The notes: a model not told the origin generated them from the sequence alone. 6,534 nucleotides of DNA from Betaproteobacteria bacterium (GCA_005881355.1 VBDM01000220.1:4246-10779), one strand, 5' to 3'. Positions 1 to 6,238 are shown, numbered from the stretch's first letter. Made by a program: numbers and translations.

Positions 1-1519
1 CGAAGTCCACTTTGTCCGCCGCCTCGATCTCCTTTTGCTTCCTCACCGACTCTTCGGCCAGCCGGACAAAGCGCGCTTCCACTTCGGACGATAGCGGCTC
101 GTTTCGCAGGGTCCTCGCGTGCTCGAGCGAGCGCGCGAGGGCGAAGCGGGCGTAAGAGCCGCCGTGGCTTTGCTGGATTTCTGAGAGGACGCGCGCGGAA
201 GGAACCAGCGCGGGATCCTCCACCGCCGTGACGGCGGCGGCGAGCGCGTCGCGGTACGCGTTTTTCTCGTGTCCGCCGCGGTGCGTCGAATCGAGCGCCT
301 GCGCGATCGGCTCGCATTCCGCGAGCACCTGAGCGCCCCATTCGCGCAGCTCCACCTGCTCTGCGCCGCGCTCGAGGACGAGGCCCGGCTCGCGGCCGCG
401 CGTGGAGGCGCGCTGCTTGTTGCGCCCGATCGTCTCGATCTCCCGCGGCGTGTCGGGGGGGCTGTCGGCGAGCAGGCAGTGCAGGAGGAAGACGTCCAGA
501 AAGCGCACCGTGTCCGCGGTGATGCCGATGGGCGAGAAGGGATCGAGGTCCATCGCGCGCACCTCGACGTACTCGACGCCGCGCTCGCGCAGCGCGTGCA
601 GCGGCCGCTCGCCCGGGCGGATGACGCGCTTGGGGCGGATGGTGCTGTAGAACTCGTTCTCGATCTGCAGGAGGCTGGTCGCGAGCTGCCTGTAGCCGTC
701 GGCGCCGTCGCGGATGCCGATTCGCTCGTACGGCGCATAGGGCCGGGTGAGCACGTCGTAGAGCGAGGCGGTGTAGCTCTCCAGGTTGTTGTAGCTCACC
801 AGCAGCTTGTCCTGGGCGTCGCTCAAGTACCCCAGGCGCCCCATGCGCAGCGAGGTCGCGTGCGGCAGGTAGAGCGTGCCGGCCGAGAGCTCGCGCAGCT
901 CGTGCCTGCGGCCCTCGACGAAGCTCGCGCACACCGCGGGCGATGCGCCGAAGAGGTAGAGCAGCAGCCACGCGTGCCGCCTGAAATTGCGGAGGAGCGC
1001 GAAGTAGCCTTCGTTCGGGCCGCGGAGGCCCGGCAGCGGCCAGGCGGACTCGGGGAGCGAGAAGTTGTAGTGCAGGCCCGCGATCATCTGCATGCGCCGG
1101 CCGTAGCGGTGCGAGAGCCCGATGCGGTACACGGTCTTCGCCCGGCCGACGTTCGAGTCGCCGTAGCGCGCGATCGGGATCGCGTTCTCGTCGGGGAGGC
1201 TGCAGGGCATGCTCGCGCCCCACAGCACCTCGTCGCCGATGTTGCGGTAGACGAACTGGTGGATGCGCTTCAGCTCCGCGAGGCACGCATCGATGCCGGT
1301 GTGCACGCCCGTGATCAGCTCGATCAGCGCTTCGCTGAAGTCGGTGGTGATGTGCGGGTGCTTGAGCGCCGAGCCGAGCGCCTTCGGGTGCGGCGTGAGC
1401 GCTAGCGCGCCGTCGGGCCTGACGCGCAGGGATTCCTTCTCGATCCCGCGCTGCAGGCTCTTGAGCACCGCGGGCGCGAGCGCGCGCAGGCGTTCCTTGA
1501 AATTGCCCGGGGCGTTCAT
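1..1519 (-). CDS. gshA: Glutamate-cysteine ligase, 3' end cut by window edge
   Basis: This enzyme catalyses the ATP-dependent joining of L-glutamate and L-cysteine to gamma-glutamylcysteine, the first and rate-limiting step of cytosolic glutathione synthesis. About 506 residues are visible from the ATG at 1519. From memory, the E. coli enzyme has about 518, so only about 10-15 C-terminal residues should be missing. The protein aligns along its whole length with E. coli-type GshA. Visible landmarks are QRGIEKESLRV near residues 23-33 (E27 and E29 fall at the E. coli numbering), HPHITTDFSEALIE near 54-67, YGDSNVGRAKTVYR near 119-132, HYNFSLP near 150-156, IRPKRVIRPGE, EYVEVRAMDLDPFSPIG near 315-332, and EIEAADK at the visible end. 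It lies 13 bp after the DUF1614 stop. There is no good ribosome-binding site, so it is probably translated by coupling within that transcript. No in-frame disruption is seen. Confidence 0.97.
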   Translation of the reverse strand, partial: MNAPGNFKERLRALAPAVLKSLQRGIEKESLRVRPDGALALTPHPKALGSALKHPHITTDFSEALIELITGVHTGIDACLAELKRIHQFVYRNIGDEVLWGASMPCSLPDENAIPIARYGDSNVGRAKTVYRIGLSHRYGRRMQMIAGLHYNFSLPESAWPLPGLRGPNEGYFALLRNFRRHAWLLLYLFGASPAVCASFVEGRRHELRELSAGTLYLPHATSLRMGRLGYLSDAQDKLLVSYNNLESYTASLYDVLTRPYAPYERIGIRDGADGYRQLATSLLQIENEFYSTIRPKRVIRPGERPLHALRERGVEYVEVRAMDLDPFSPIGITADTVRFLDVFLLHCLLADSPPDTPREIETIGRNKQRASTRGREPGLVLERGAEQVELREWGAQVLAECEPIAQALDSTHRGGHEKNAYRDALAAAVTAVEDPALVPSARVLSEIQQSHGGSYARFALARSLEHARTLRNEPLSSEVEARFVRLAEESVRKQKEIEAADKVDF

Positions 1520-1532
1520 CGGGGAGCCCCGG

Positions 1533-2252
1533 CTAATGGGACCGGACGCGCTTGCGCCGGCTCACGATGCCGGCGATGAGGACCGCGATGAGCCCGGTGA
1601 CGAAAATCCCGTCGAAGGTTCCCGCGCCGCCGATCGACATGACCGGTGCGCCCAGGCCCCGTATGTTGCCGAGGTTCATCAGGTCCGCGCCGATCAGGGT
1701 GCCCAGGCTTCCGCACGCGTAGGCGAGCGGCGCGGCGTACTGGCGCGACAGGAGCAACGCGACGATCGCGGCGATGACGGGCGGGTAGAAAACCGGGATG
1801 GCGATGCCCAGGCCCGGGACCGGCTCGGCGAGCACGTAGCAGGCGAGGGAGACGATGGTGACGCCCCAGGCCGCCATCCGATAGAGGCCGTCCTTCACGA
1901 TCAGGAACAGCGACAGGAGGATCGGAATGATCGCTCCGCCGACGTTGACCGCCAGGACGGTTCCCGGCCAGGTTTCCACGGTCGGGATCACGTAGGGAAC
2001 GCCGTAGAACGGGATCACCTGGAGCTGGGTCATCTGCTCCGGGGAGAAGCGCACGATGGGCAGGTTGACGTAGCTCCCGGCGAGCGAGGCGAAGAGCCAG
2101 GTGAAAAAGTACCTGGGCGCGATGCCGAGCTGGGCGTAGGCGAATTGCAGCGCCCTGAGAACGACGAGGAACGACAGGGCGATCAGAACGCCCAGCAATG
2201 CGAGCAGAAACGGCAGCGTGAGCGGATAGTAGTGGATGCCGAGCGGGTGCAT
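1533..2252 (-). CDS. DUF1614 family multi-pass membrane protein
   Basis: An integral membrane protein of 239 residues with no established function. I recognise it as DUF1614 by the C-terminal half: GTLIGADLMNL (184-194) and SIGGAGTFDGIFVTG (206-220) are the family's hallmark segments, preceded by NVGGAIIP (103-110) and PVFYPPVIAAI (153-163). Hydrophobic segments lie near 12-33, 46-62, 97-118, 126-142, 148-168, 173-190 and 212-231, giving about seven helices. The protein ends in a basic tail, RRKRVRSH, which is probably cytoplasmic. The ATG at 2252 is supported by CGGAGC about five bases upstream. The next gene, 13 bp downstream on the same strand, is gshA, so the two are likely co-transcribed. 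That context hints at an envelope or redox-related role but does not establish one. Length and reading frame look intact. Confidence 0.88.
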   Translation of the reverse strand: MHPLGIHYYPLTLPFLLALLGVLIALSFLVVLRALQFAYAQLGIAPRYFFTWLFASLAGSYVNLPIVRFSPEQMTQLQVIPFYGVPYVIPTVETWPGTVLAVNVGGAIIPILLSLFLIVKDGLYRMAAWGVTIVSLACYVLAEPVPGLGIAIPVFYPPVIAAIVALLLSRQYAAPLAYACGSLGTLIGADLMNLGNIRGLGAPVMSIGGAGTFDGIFVTGLIAVLIAGIVSRRKRVRSH

Positions 2253-2256
2253 TGCG

Positions 2257-2262
2257 GCTCCG
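2257..2262 (-). promoter_or_regulatory. Ribosome-binding site of the DUF1614 gene
   Basis: On the minus strand this reads CGGAGC and ends four bases before the ATG at 2252. It is the only Shine-Dalgarno-like match nearby, and it decides that start over any upstream extension of the frame. Confidence 0.6.
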
Positions 2263-2305
2263 GAAGAAAAGGCGACGGCCGGGGGCGGTTGGGGGTCCGA
2301 GCCGG

Positions 2306-2311
2306 ATTATC
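2306..2311 (-). promoter_or_regulatory. Possible -10 element for the DUF1614-gshA unit
   Basis: The minus strand reads GATAAT here, one mismatch from the sigma-70 -10 consensus, about 55 bases before the DUF1614 start. The best -35 candidate is TTGTAG at 2332-2337, but the spacer is 20 bases, longer than the optimal 17, so the call is tentative. It sits inside the 125-bp divergent gap shared with the Bug receptor gene. Confidence 0.3.
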
Positions 2312-2332
2312 GCCCGGACTCAGCGCGCCCGC

Positions 2333-2338
2333 TACAAT
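2333..2338 (+). promoter_or_regulatory. Possible -10 element of the Bug receptor gene
   Basis: TACAAT, embedded in GCTACAATG, lies 39 bases before the start codon at 2378 and differs from TATAAT at one position. No good -35 hexamer sits 17 bases upstream. TTATCG at 2307-2312 is the nearest candidate, with a 20-base spacer. This is a plausible promoter on sequence alone, with no further support. Confidence 0.4.
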
Positions 2339-2367
2339 GCTGCGTCACAACGCCGGCACGCTTTCAC

Positions 2368-2373
2368 AAGGAG
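2368..2373 (+). promoter_or_regulatory. Ribosome-binding site of the Bug receptor gene
   Basis: AAGGAG ends four bases before the ATG at 2378. This strong match rules out the upstream in-frame TTG at 2252, which would add 42 arginine-rich residues in front of a clean signal peptide. Confidence 0.85.
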
Positions 2374-2377
2374 AGAC

Positions 2378-3355
2378 ATGAGACGTTCAGCGGCCGCTCC
2401 GGCGATTCGCGGTTTGCTTTGCGCCGTGCTGGCCGCCGCGCTCGCGCTCCCTGCGGTCGCGCAGCCTTATCCGTCCAAGCCGATCCGCGTGATCCTCCCC
2501 TTCGCCGGCAGCACCGACGCGGTGGCGCGCCTGCTCGCGCTGAAGCTCTCGCCCGCCCTCGGCCAGCAGGTGCTGCCCGATCCGCGCCTGGGCGCGGGCG
2601 GCAACATCGCGCACGATGCGGTCGCAAAGGCGGCGCCCGACGGCTACACGCTCCTCATGGCCGCGCCGCCGCTCGTCATCAACCCGCACCTGAATCCGAA
2701 AGCCGGCTTCGATCCGCTGCGCGATCTTGCGCCGGTGGCGCTGCTCAGCGCCGTTCCCAACGTGCTGGTGGTGCATCCGAAGACCGCCGCGCGGAGCCTC
2801 GCCGAGCTCGTCGAGCGCGCGCGCGCCGCGCCCGGCAGGCTCGCCTACGGCTCGGGCGGCGTGGGCTCGACCAACCACCTCGCGGCCGAGCTGCTGAAGT
2901 CGGCGACCGGCGCCGACATCCTGCACGTGCCGTACAAGAGCGCGACGGTCGCGCTCACCGGATTGCTCGGCGGCGAGATCGACATCGTGATCGTCGCCGC
3001 GTCGAGCGCCGCGCCCTACGTGAAGGACGGGAGGCTGCGCGCGCTCGCGGTGCTCGACTCCAGGCGCATGGGCGCGATGCCCGAGGTGCCGACCTCGGCC
3101 GAGGCCGGGATGCCGCAGCTCATCGCCGTCAACTGGTCGGTGCTGCTCGCCCCCGCGGGCACGCCGCGCGCGATCGTCGAGCGTCTGAACGCGGAAGCGG
3201 TGCGCGCGATGAACGCGCCCGACACGCGCGAGCGCCTGGCGGGCCTGGGCGGGGAGCCCGAGTCGGGGTCGCCCGAGGACACCGCGGCGTTCCTGCGCCG
3301 CGAGTACGATCGCTGGGGCAGGGTGATCCGCGAGGCCGGGATCAAGGCGGAGTGA
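2378..3355 (+). CDS. Bug/TctC-type periplasmic solute-binding receptor
   Basis: A secreted periplasmic ligand-binding protein of 325 residues from the Bordetella uptake gene (Bug)/TctC family. Members capture small carboxylates or related metabolites for tripartite tricarboxylate transporters or for signalling. The ligand here cannot be told from sequence. The signal peptide has a basic start (MRR), a hydrophobic stretch at about 10-25 and a likely cut after AVA (28|29). Family landmarks follow: YPSKPIRVILPFAGSTDAVAR (from about 31), GAGGNIAHDAVAKAAPDGYTL (72-92), ADILHVPYKSA (179-189), GEIDIVI (199-205), VKDGRLRALAV (215-225) and PTSAEAGMP (238-246). The usual PPGGSTD loop is shortened here to FAGSTD. 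No TctA or TctB membrane subunit is adjacent, so it is an orphan receptor, as is very common for this family in Burkholderiales. The stop overlaps the convergent small gene by 14 bases. Confidence 0.95.
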   Translation: MRRSAAAPAIRGLLCAVLAAALALPAVAQPYPSKPIRVILPFAGSTDAVARLLALKLSPALGQQVLPDPRLGAGGNIAHDAVAKAAPDGYTLLMAAPPLVINPHLNPKAGFDPLRDLAPVALLSAVPNVLVVHPKTAARSLAELVERARAAPGRLAYGSGGVGSTNHLAAELLKSATGADILHVPYKSATVALTGLLGGEIDIVIVAASSAAPYVKDGRLRALAVLDSRRMGAMPEVPTSAEAGMPQLIAVNWSVLLAPAGTPRAIVERLNAEAVRAMNAPDTRERLAGLGGEPESGSPEDTAAFLRREYDRWGRVIREAGIKAE

Positions 3356-3708
3356 CCGCCCGCGCCCGGAAGCGCTCGCGAAGCAGCCGCTTGCTGTGGC
3401 GCGCGATATCTTCGGTCGGTTTCACGCGCTTGTTGCGCTGGAAAATGTCGCGGCCGATCTCGTACGGCGACGGGCGCGCGGTCGATCGCGATCAGGCTCG
3501 TGTACTTGGTGGCGAGCTGATGCGTGAGCGCGAGCTCGGTCACCGCCGCGCCGTCCTCGGCCGCGCCGCGCGCGTCGCCCGCCATGAAGACGACGCAGGC
3601 GCCAAGCACGATCGCCGTGGCGACGCCGATCGAGAAGGTGATGAGCAGCGTCGCGAAAAAATCGACGACGATGAGGCGCACCCTGGACTTGCCGCTAGCT
3701 GCTTCCAT
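3342..3708 (-). pseudogene. Small single-pass membrane protein, frameshifted
   Basis: The ATG at 3708 has an AAAGGA ribosome-binding site six bases upstream. It opens a frame coding for a short cytoplasmic N-terminus (MEAASGKSRVR), a long hydrophobic segment at about residues 12-43, and then TELALTHQLATKYTSLIAID (57-76). From there the G/C-ending codon pattern leaves this frame. It resumes in the next frame, +1 in the direction of translation, as YEIGRDIFQRNKRVKPTED and on to TGA at 3342-3344. That second frame has a stop at 3492-3494 and no start codon of its own. One extra base, somewhere in about 3465-3483 (a GC-repeat stretch), would therefore explain both halves; without it the product is about 121 residues. 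I do not recognise the family. The YTSLIAID part resembles the C-terminal region of VIT/vWA sortase targets, which fits the divergent PdsR/PdsS-type genes, but the match is short. A sequencing error is possible instead of a true mutation. Confidence 0.6.
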
Positions 3709-3714
3709 CTGAAT

Positions 3715-3720
3715 TCCTTT
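3715..3720 (-). promoter_or_regulatory. Ribosome-binding site of the small membrane gene
   Basis: The minus strand reads AAAGGA, six bases before the ATG at 3708. It favours that start over an in-frame TTG at 3735, which would lie upstream of the site and translate through it. Confidence 0.65.
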
Positions 3721-3860
3721 CTCTTCCCGTTGCAATCTGTACCCGGTATTGGAGCGCCCGAACAGGGCGCGGCCGGGCTCAAGGCGTGGAAAGCCGCCGA
3801 CGGATTGTGGCGAAAAAATGGCGGAGCGCCCGTTCCGGTCCGTGCGGGAATGGAATGCGC

Positions 3861-3866
3861 TATATT
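3861..3866 (+). promoter_or_regulatory. Possible -10 element of the pdsR-pdsS operon
   Basis: TATATT differs from TATAAT at one position and lies 33 bases before the pdsR start, in locally AT-rich sequence that stands out from the GC-rich surroundings. No recognisable -35 sits at the right distance. This would suit a promoter that depends on an activator, possibly PdsR itself, but that is inference. Confidence 0.4.
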
Positions 3867-3899
3867 CGGCGCGGAGTCGCCATCCCGGAATCAGGAACC

Positions 3900-4589
3900 A
3901 TGCCCCGCCGCATCGCCATCGTGGAGGACGACCCGGCCATCCGCGCCAATTACGCGGACGCGCTGAAAAAGCACGGCTACGAGGTGAGCGCGCACGCCGC
4001 GCGCGGCGAGGCCTTGAGCGCGTTCCGGAACCGGCTTCCCGATCTCGCGGTGATCGACATCGGCCTGGGCGACGAGCCCGACGGCGGGTTCGCGCTGTGC
4101 CGCGAGCTGCGCGCCATGGCGCCCGGGCTGCCGATCCTCTTCCTCACCGCGCGCGACTCGGACTTCGATGCGATCTCCGGCCTGCGCGTGGGCGCGGACG
4201 ACTATCTCACCAAGGACGTGAGCCTGCCGCACCTGCTCGCGCGGATTTCGGCGCTGTTCCGCAGGATGGATGCGCTGCGCGAGCCCAGGGCGGCCGAGGA
4301 GGTGCTCGAGCGCGGGCACCTGAGGCTCGACGCGAAGCGCCTCACCGCGGCGTGGAAGGAGAAGCCGATCGAGCTGACGCTCACCGAGTTCTGGATGGTG
4401 CACACGCTCGCGAAATTCCCCGGCCACGTGAAGGACCGCGAAAGCCTGATGCGCGAGGCGAGCCTCGTGGTGGACGAGGGCACGATCACCTCGCACGTCA
4501 AGCGCATCAGGAAGAAATTCGCCGCGGCGGACGCCTCCTTCGGCCAGATCGAGACCGTGTACGGCATGGGCTACCGCTGGAAGGCGTGA
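3900..4589 (+). CDS. pdsR: OmpR-type response regulator, dedicated sortase system (PdsR-like)
   Basis: A cytoplasmic DNA-binding response regulator of 229 residues, the output half of a two-component system with the next gene. The receiver domain (about 3-122) has the acidic pair D10/D11, phospho-acceptor D53 in AVIDIG, T83 in FLTARD and K105 in DYLTKD. A winged-helix domain follows (about 135-229), with TLTEFWMVHTLAKFPGHVK (160-178), a recognition helix around GTITSHVKRIRKKF (194-207) and a wing ending IETVYGMGYRW. The DIGLGDEPDGGF loop, ARDSDFDAISGLRVGADDYL and LTEFWMVH match, from memory, the PdsR family (TIGR03787). That family normally accompanies a Gram-negative sortase and its VIT/vWA target. 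The ATG at 3900 has AGGA three bases upstream; the frame stays open upstream but lacks receiver homology there. The stop overlaps the kinase start, so the two are co-translated. The regulatory targets are unknown; the divergent small gene is the obvious candidate. Confidence 0.9.
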   Translation: MPRRIAIVEDDPAIRANYADALKKHGYEVSAHAARGEALSAFRNRLPDLAVIDIGLGDEPDGGFALCRELRAMAPGLPILFLTARDSDFDAISGLRVGADDYLTKDVSLPHLLARISALFRRMDALREPRAAEEVLERGHLRLDAKRLTAAWKEKPIELTLTEFWMVHTLAKFPGHVKDRESLMREASLVVDEGTITSHVKRIRKKFAAADASFGQIETVYGMGYRWKA

Positions 4590-6238
4590 AGATCCCCGGT
4601 CTCGGCCTGCGCGCCAAGCTCGCCCTCGTGGCGCTGGTGCTGCTCGCGCTGCCGTGGGCGGGCTACCGCTACGTGCGCGAGATGGAGCGCTTTCTCCTCG
4701 AGGGCGAGGAGCAGGCGCTGCTCGCCACCGCGCGCGCGGTCGCGACCGCCCTGCACGACCGCCCCGGGCTCCTGAACGCGCCCCCGCCGCGCGACACCGA
4801 CGTGCGGCGCGAGGCCGAGGAGGAGCTGAAGCGCCTCGCCGCGGAGCGCGGCGAGCCGGGTCCCGAGCAGGGCGCGGAGCCCACGCTCATCATCGACCGC
4901 GAGGAATCGGCCGCGAAAAACGAGGCCGCGGAGATCGGCGAGATCCTGAGGGGCGTGGAGCGCACCACCTCGCGCATCTGGGTGGTGACGCGCGAGCTGC
5001 GCGTGCTCGCGCTCGCCGGCAGCTTGAGGCGCGAGGAGGGCGAGGAGGCGCAAGAGACCCTCGCGCAGCGCCTGCTCGGGCTCCTGATCCCGCGCCCGAG
5101 CGAGGATTTCGACGACGCCATCGCCGACGACGCGCTCGCCACGGGCCGCGAGATATCGGGCGCCCTGCAGGGCTGGCCGGGCTTTCGCCTGCGCAACACC
5201 CCCGACGGCAAGGCGGTCGTGATCTCCGCCGCGCACCCGATCTGGAACGGCGACGAGGTCGCCGGCGCCGTCGTCGTCGAGGAAAGCACCAACCCGATTC
5301 TCTCGGTGCGCAGCCAGGCGCTCGAGCGCCTGCTCGTGGTGACGCTCGCGGTGTTCGCGGTCGCGGCGGCGGTGCTGCTGTGGTTCGCGACGCGCATCTC
5401 CACGCGCATCCGGCGGCTGCGCGACGAGGCCGAGACCGCGATCGACGCGCGCGGGCGGCTCGCGCACCTCGTCACGGCGCAGGACGCGGGCGACGAGATC
5501 GGCGATCTCTCGCGCAGCTTCTCGGCGATGCTCGGGAAGCTCTCGCAGCATCACGCCTACCTCGAGAGCATGGCGAGCCGCCTGTCGCACGAGCTGCGCA
5601 CGCCGATCGCGGTGGTGCGCTCGTCGCTGGAGAACCTGAAGCTCTCGCCTGGCGCGGAGGAGGCGCGCGTCTACATCGACCGCGCCGAGGAGGGCCTGCG
5701 GCGCCTCGGGACGATCCTCACGCGCATGAGCGAGGCGAGCCGCCTGGAGCAGGGGTTGAATTCGCTCCAGAGCGAGCGTTTCGACCTCGCCGCGGTCGTC
5801 TCCGGCTGCGTGGAGGGCTACCGCCTCGCGTATCCGGAGCAGCCCTTCGAGCTCAGGCTCCCGCAGGAGAAGGCGTTCGCGCTGGGCTCGCCCGACCTCG
5901 CGGCGCAGCTGCTCGACAAGCTGGTCGCCAACGCGGCGGATTTCTCGCGCGCGGGGGAGCCGGTGCGGGTTTCGCTCGCGCTCTCGGGCGCTCGCGCCGA
6001 GGTCTCCGTCGAAAACGCAGGACCGCCGCTGCCCGAGGCGATGCGCGGCAAGCTCTTCGAATCGATGGTCTCGGTGCGCGGCGAGCGGGGCCGCGACGCG
6101 AAGAGCGCCGAGCCGCACCTGGGGCTGGGGCTCTACGTGGCGCGCCTCATCGCCGAGTTCCACGGCGGCGCGATCAGCGCGAGGAATCTCGCCTCGGGCG
6201 GGGGCGTCGCCGTGACCGCGAGCTTCCGACTCGCGTAG
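4586..6238 (+). CDS. pdsS: Sensor histidine kinase, dedicated sortase system (PdsS-like)
   Basis: An inner-membrane sensor kinase of 550 residues, presumed to phosphorylate the response regulator encoded just upstream. In order it has a first membrane helix (about 9-29), an extracytoplasmic region (about 30-248) rich in charged residues, a second helix (about 249-269), HAMP (about 270-322), a dimerisation domain with phospho-acceptor H335 in SRLSHELRTP, and an ATPase domain. N449 (LDKLVANAADF) marks the N box, ENAGPPLP (477-484) takes the place of the usual DxGxG, and GLGLYVARLIAEFHGG (513-528) is the glycine-rich lid region. GREISGALQGWPGFRLR, SAAHPIWNGDEVAGAVVVEES and RLSHELRTPIAVVRSSLENL recall the PdsS family (TIGR03785). 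Those members are, from memory, about 700 residues, so this sensor part is shorter. The GTG start at 4586 shares GTGA with the preceding stop. The first internal ATG (4682) would delete the first membrane helix. Confidence 0.9.
   Translation: MKIPGLGLRAKLALVALVLLALPWAGYRYVREMERFLLEGEEQALLATARAVATALHDRPGLLNAPPPRDTDVRREAEEELKRLAAERGEPGPEQGAEPTLIIDREESAAKNEAAEIGEILRGVERTTSRIWVVTRELRVLALAGSLRREEGEEAQETLAQRLLGLLIPRPSEDFDDAIADDALATGREISGALQGWPGFRLRNTPDGKAVVISAAHPIWNGDEVAGAVVVEESTNPILSVRSQALERLLVVTLAVFAVAAAVLLWFATRISTRIRRLRDEAETAIDARGRLAHLVTAQDAGDEIGDLSRSFSAMLGKLSQHHAYLESMASRLSHELRTPIAVVRSSLENLKLSPGAEEARVYIDRAEEGLRRLGTILTRMSEASRLEQGLNSLQSERFDLAAVVSGCVEGYRLAYPEQPFELRLPQEKAFALGSPDLAAQLLDKLVANAADFSRAGEPVRVSLALSGARAEVSVENAGPPLPEAMRGKLFESMVSVRGERGRDAKSAEPHLGLGLYVARLIAEFHGGAISARNLASGGGVAVTASFRLA

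Larger units (their letters stand above)
3709..3899. promoter_or_regulatory. Divergent regulatory region before pdsR
   Basis: A 191-bp gap between the small membrane gene (minus strand) and the response regulator (plus strand). It must hold both promoters and is the natural place for autoregulation by the response regulator. It contains two copies of GGAGCGCCCG (3751-3760 and 3823-3832) and a tandem GGAATGGAAT (3847-3856) just upstream of a -10-like TATATT. I see no convincing -35 box for either direction and no coding signal. Confidence 0.5.

Noticed and set aside
269..1405. A 378-codon plus-strand open frame across gshA
   Set aside because: Same GC-rich mirror effect. The minus strand reads through as a clear GshA from end to end.
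1521..1530. GGGGAGCCCC palindrome just before the gshA start, considered as a regulatory hairpin
   Set aside because: With a minimal loop the stem is only three base pairs, too short to claim a structure. It could influence gshA initiation, but nothing shows it.
3016..3735. The small membrane gene read on in its first frame for 239 codons
   Set aside because: Past about 3480 the codon bias is lost and the frame is antisense to the Bug gene. The coding signal switches to the other frame instead. The TTG at 3735 is also upstream of the ribosome-binding site.
3786..3899. Upstream extension of the response regulator
   Set aside because: The extra 38 residues have no receiver-domain homology and would cover the probable promoter. 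The ATG at 3900 begins MPRRIAIVEDD, which matches the family N-terminus.
2236..3966. A 576-codon plus-strand frame overlapping the Bug receptor and the next gap
   Set aside because: It is the Bug gene read in the wrong frame. The translation is Arg/Ala-rich and carries no domain.
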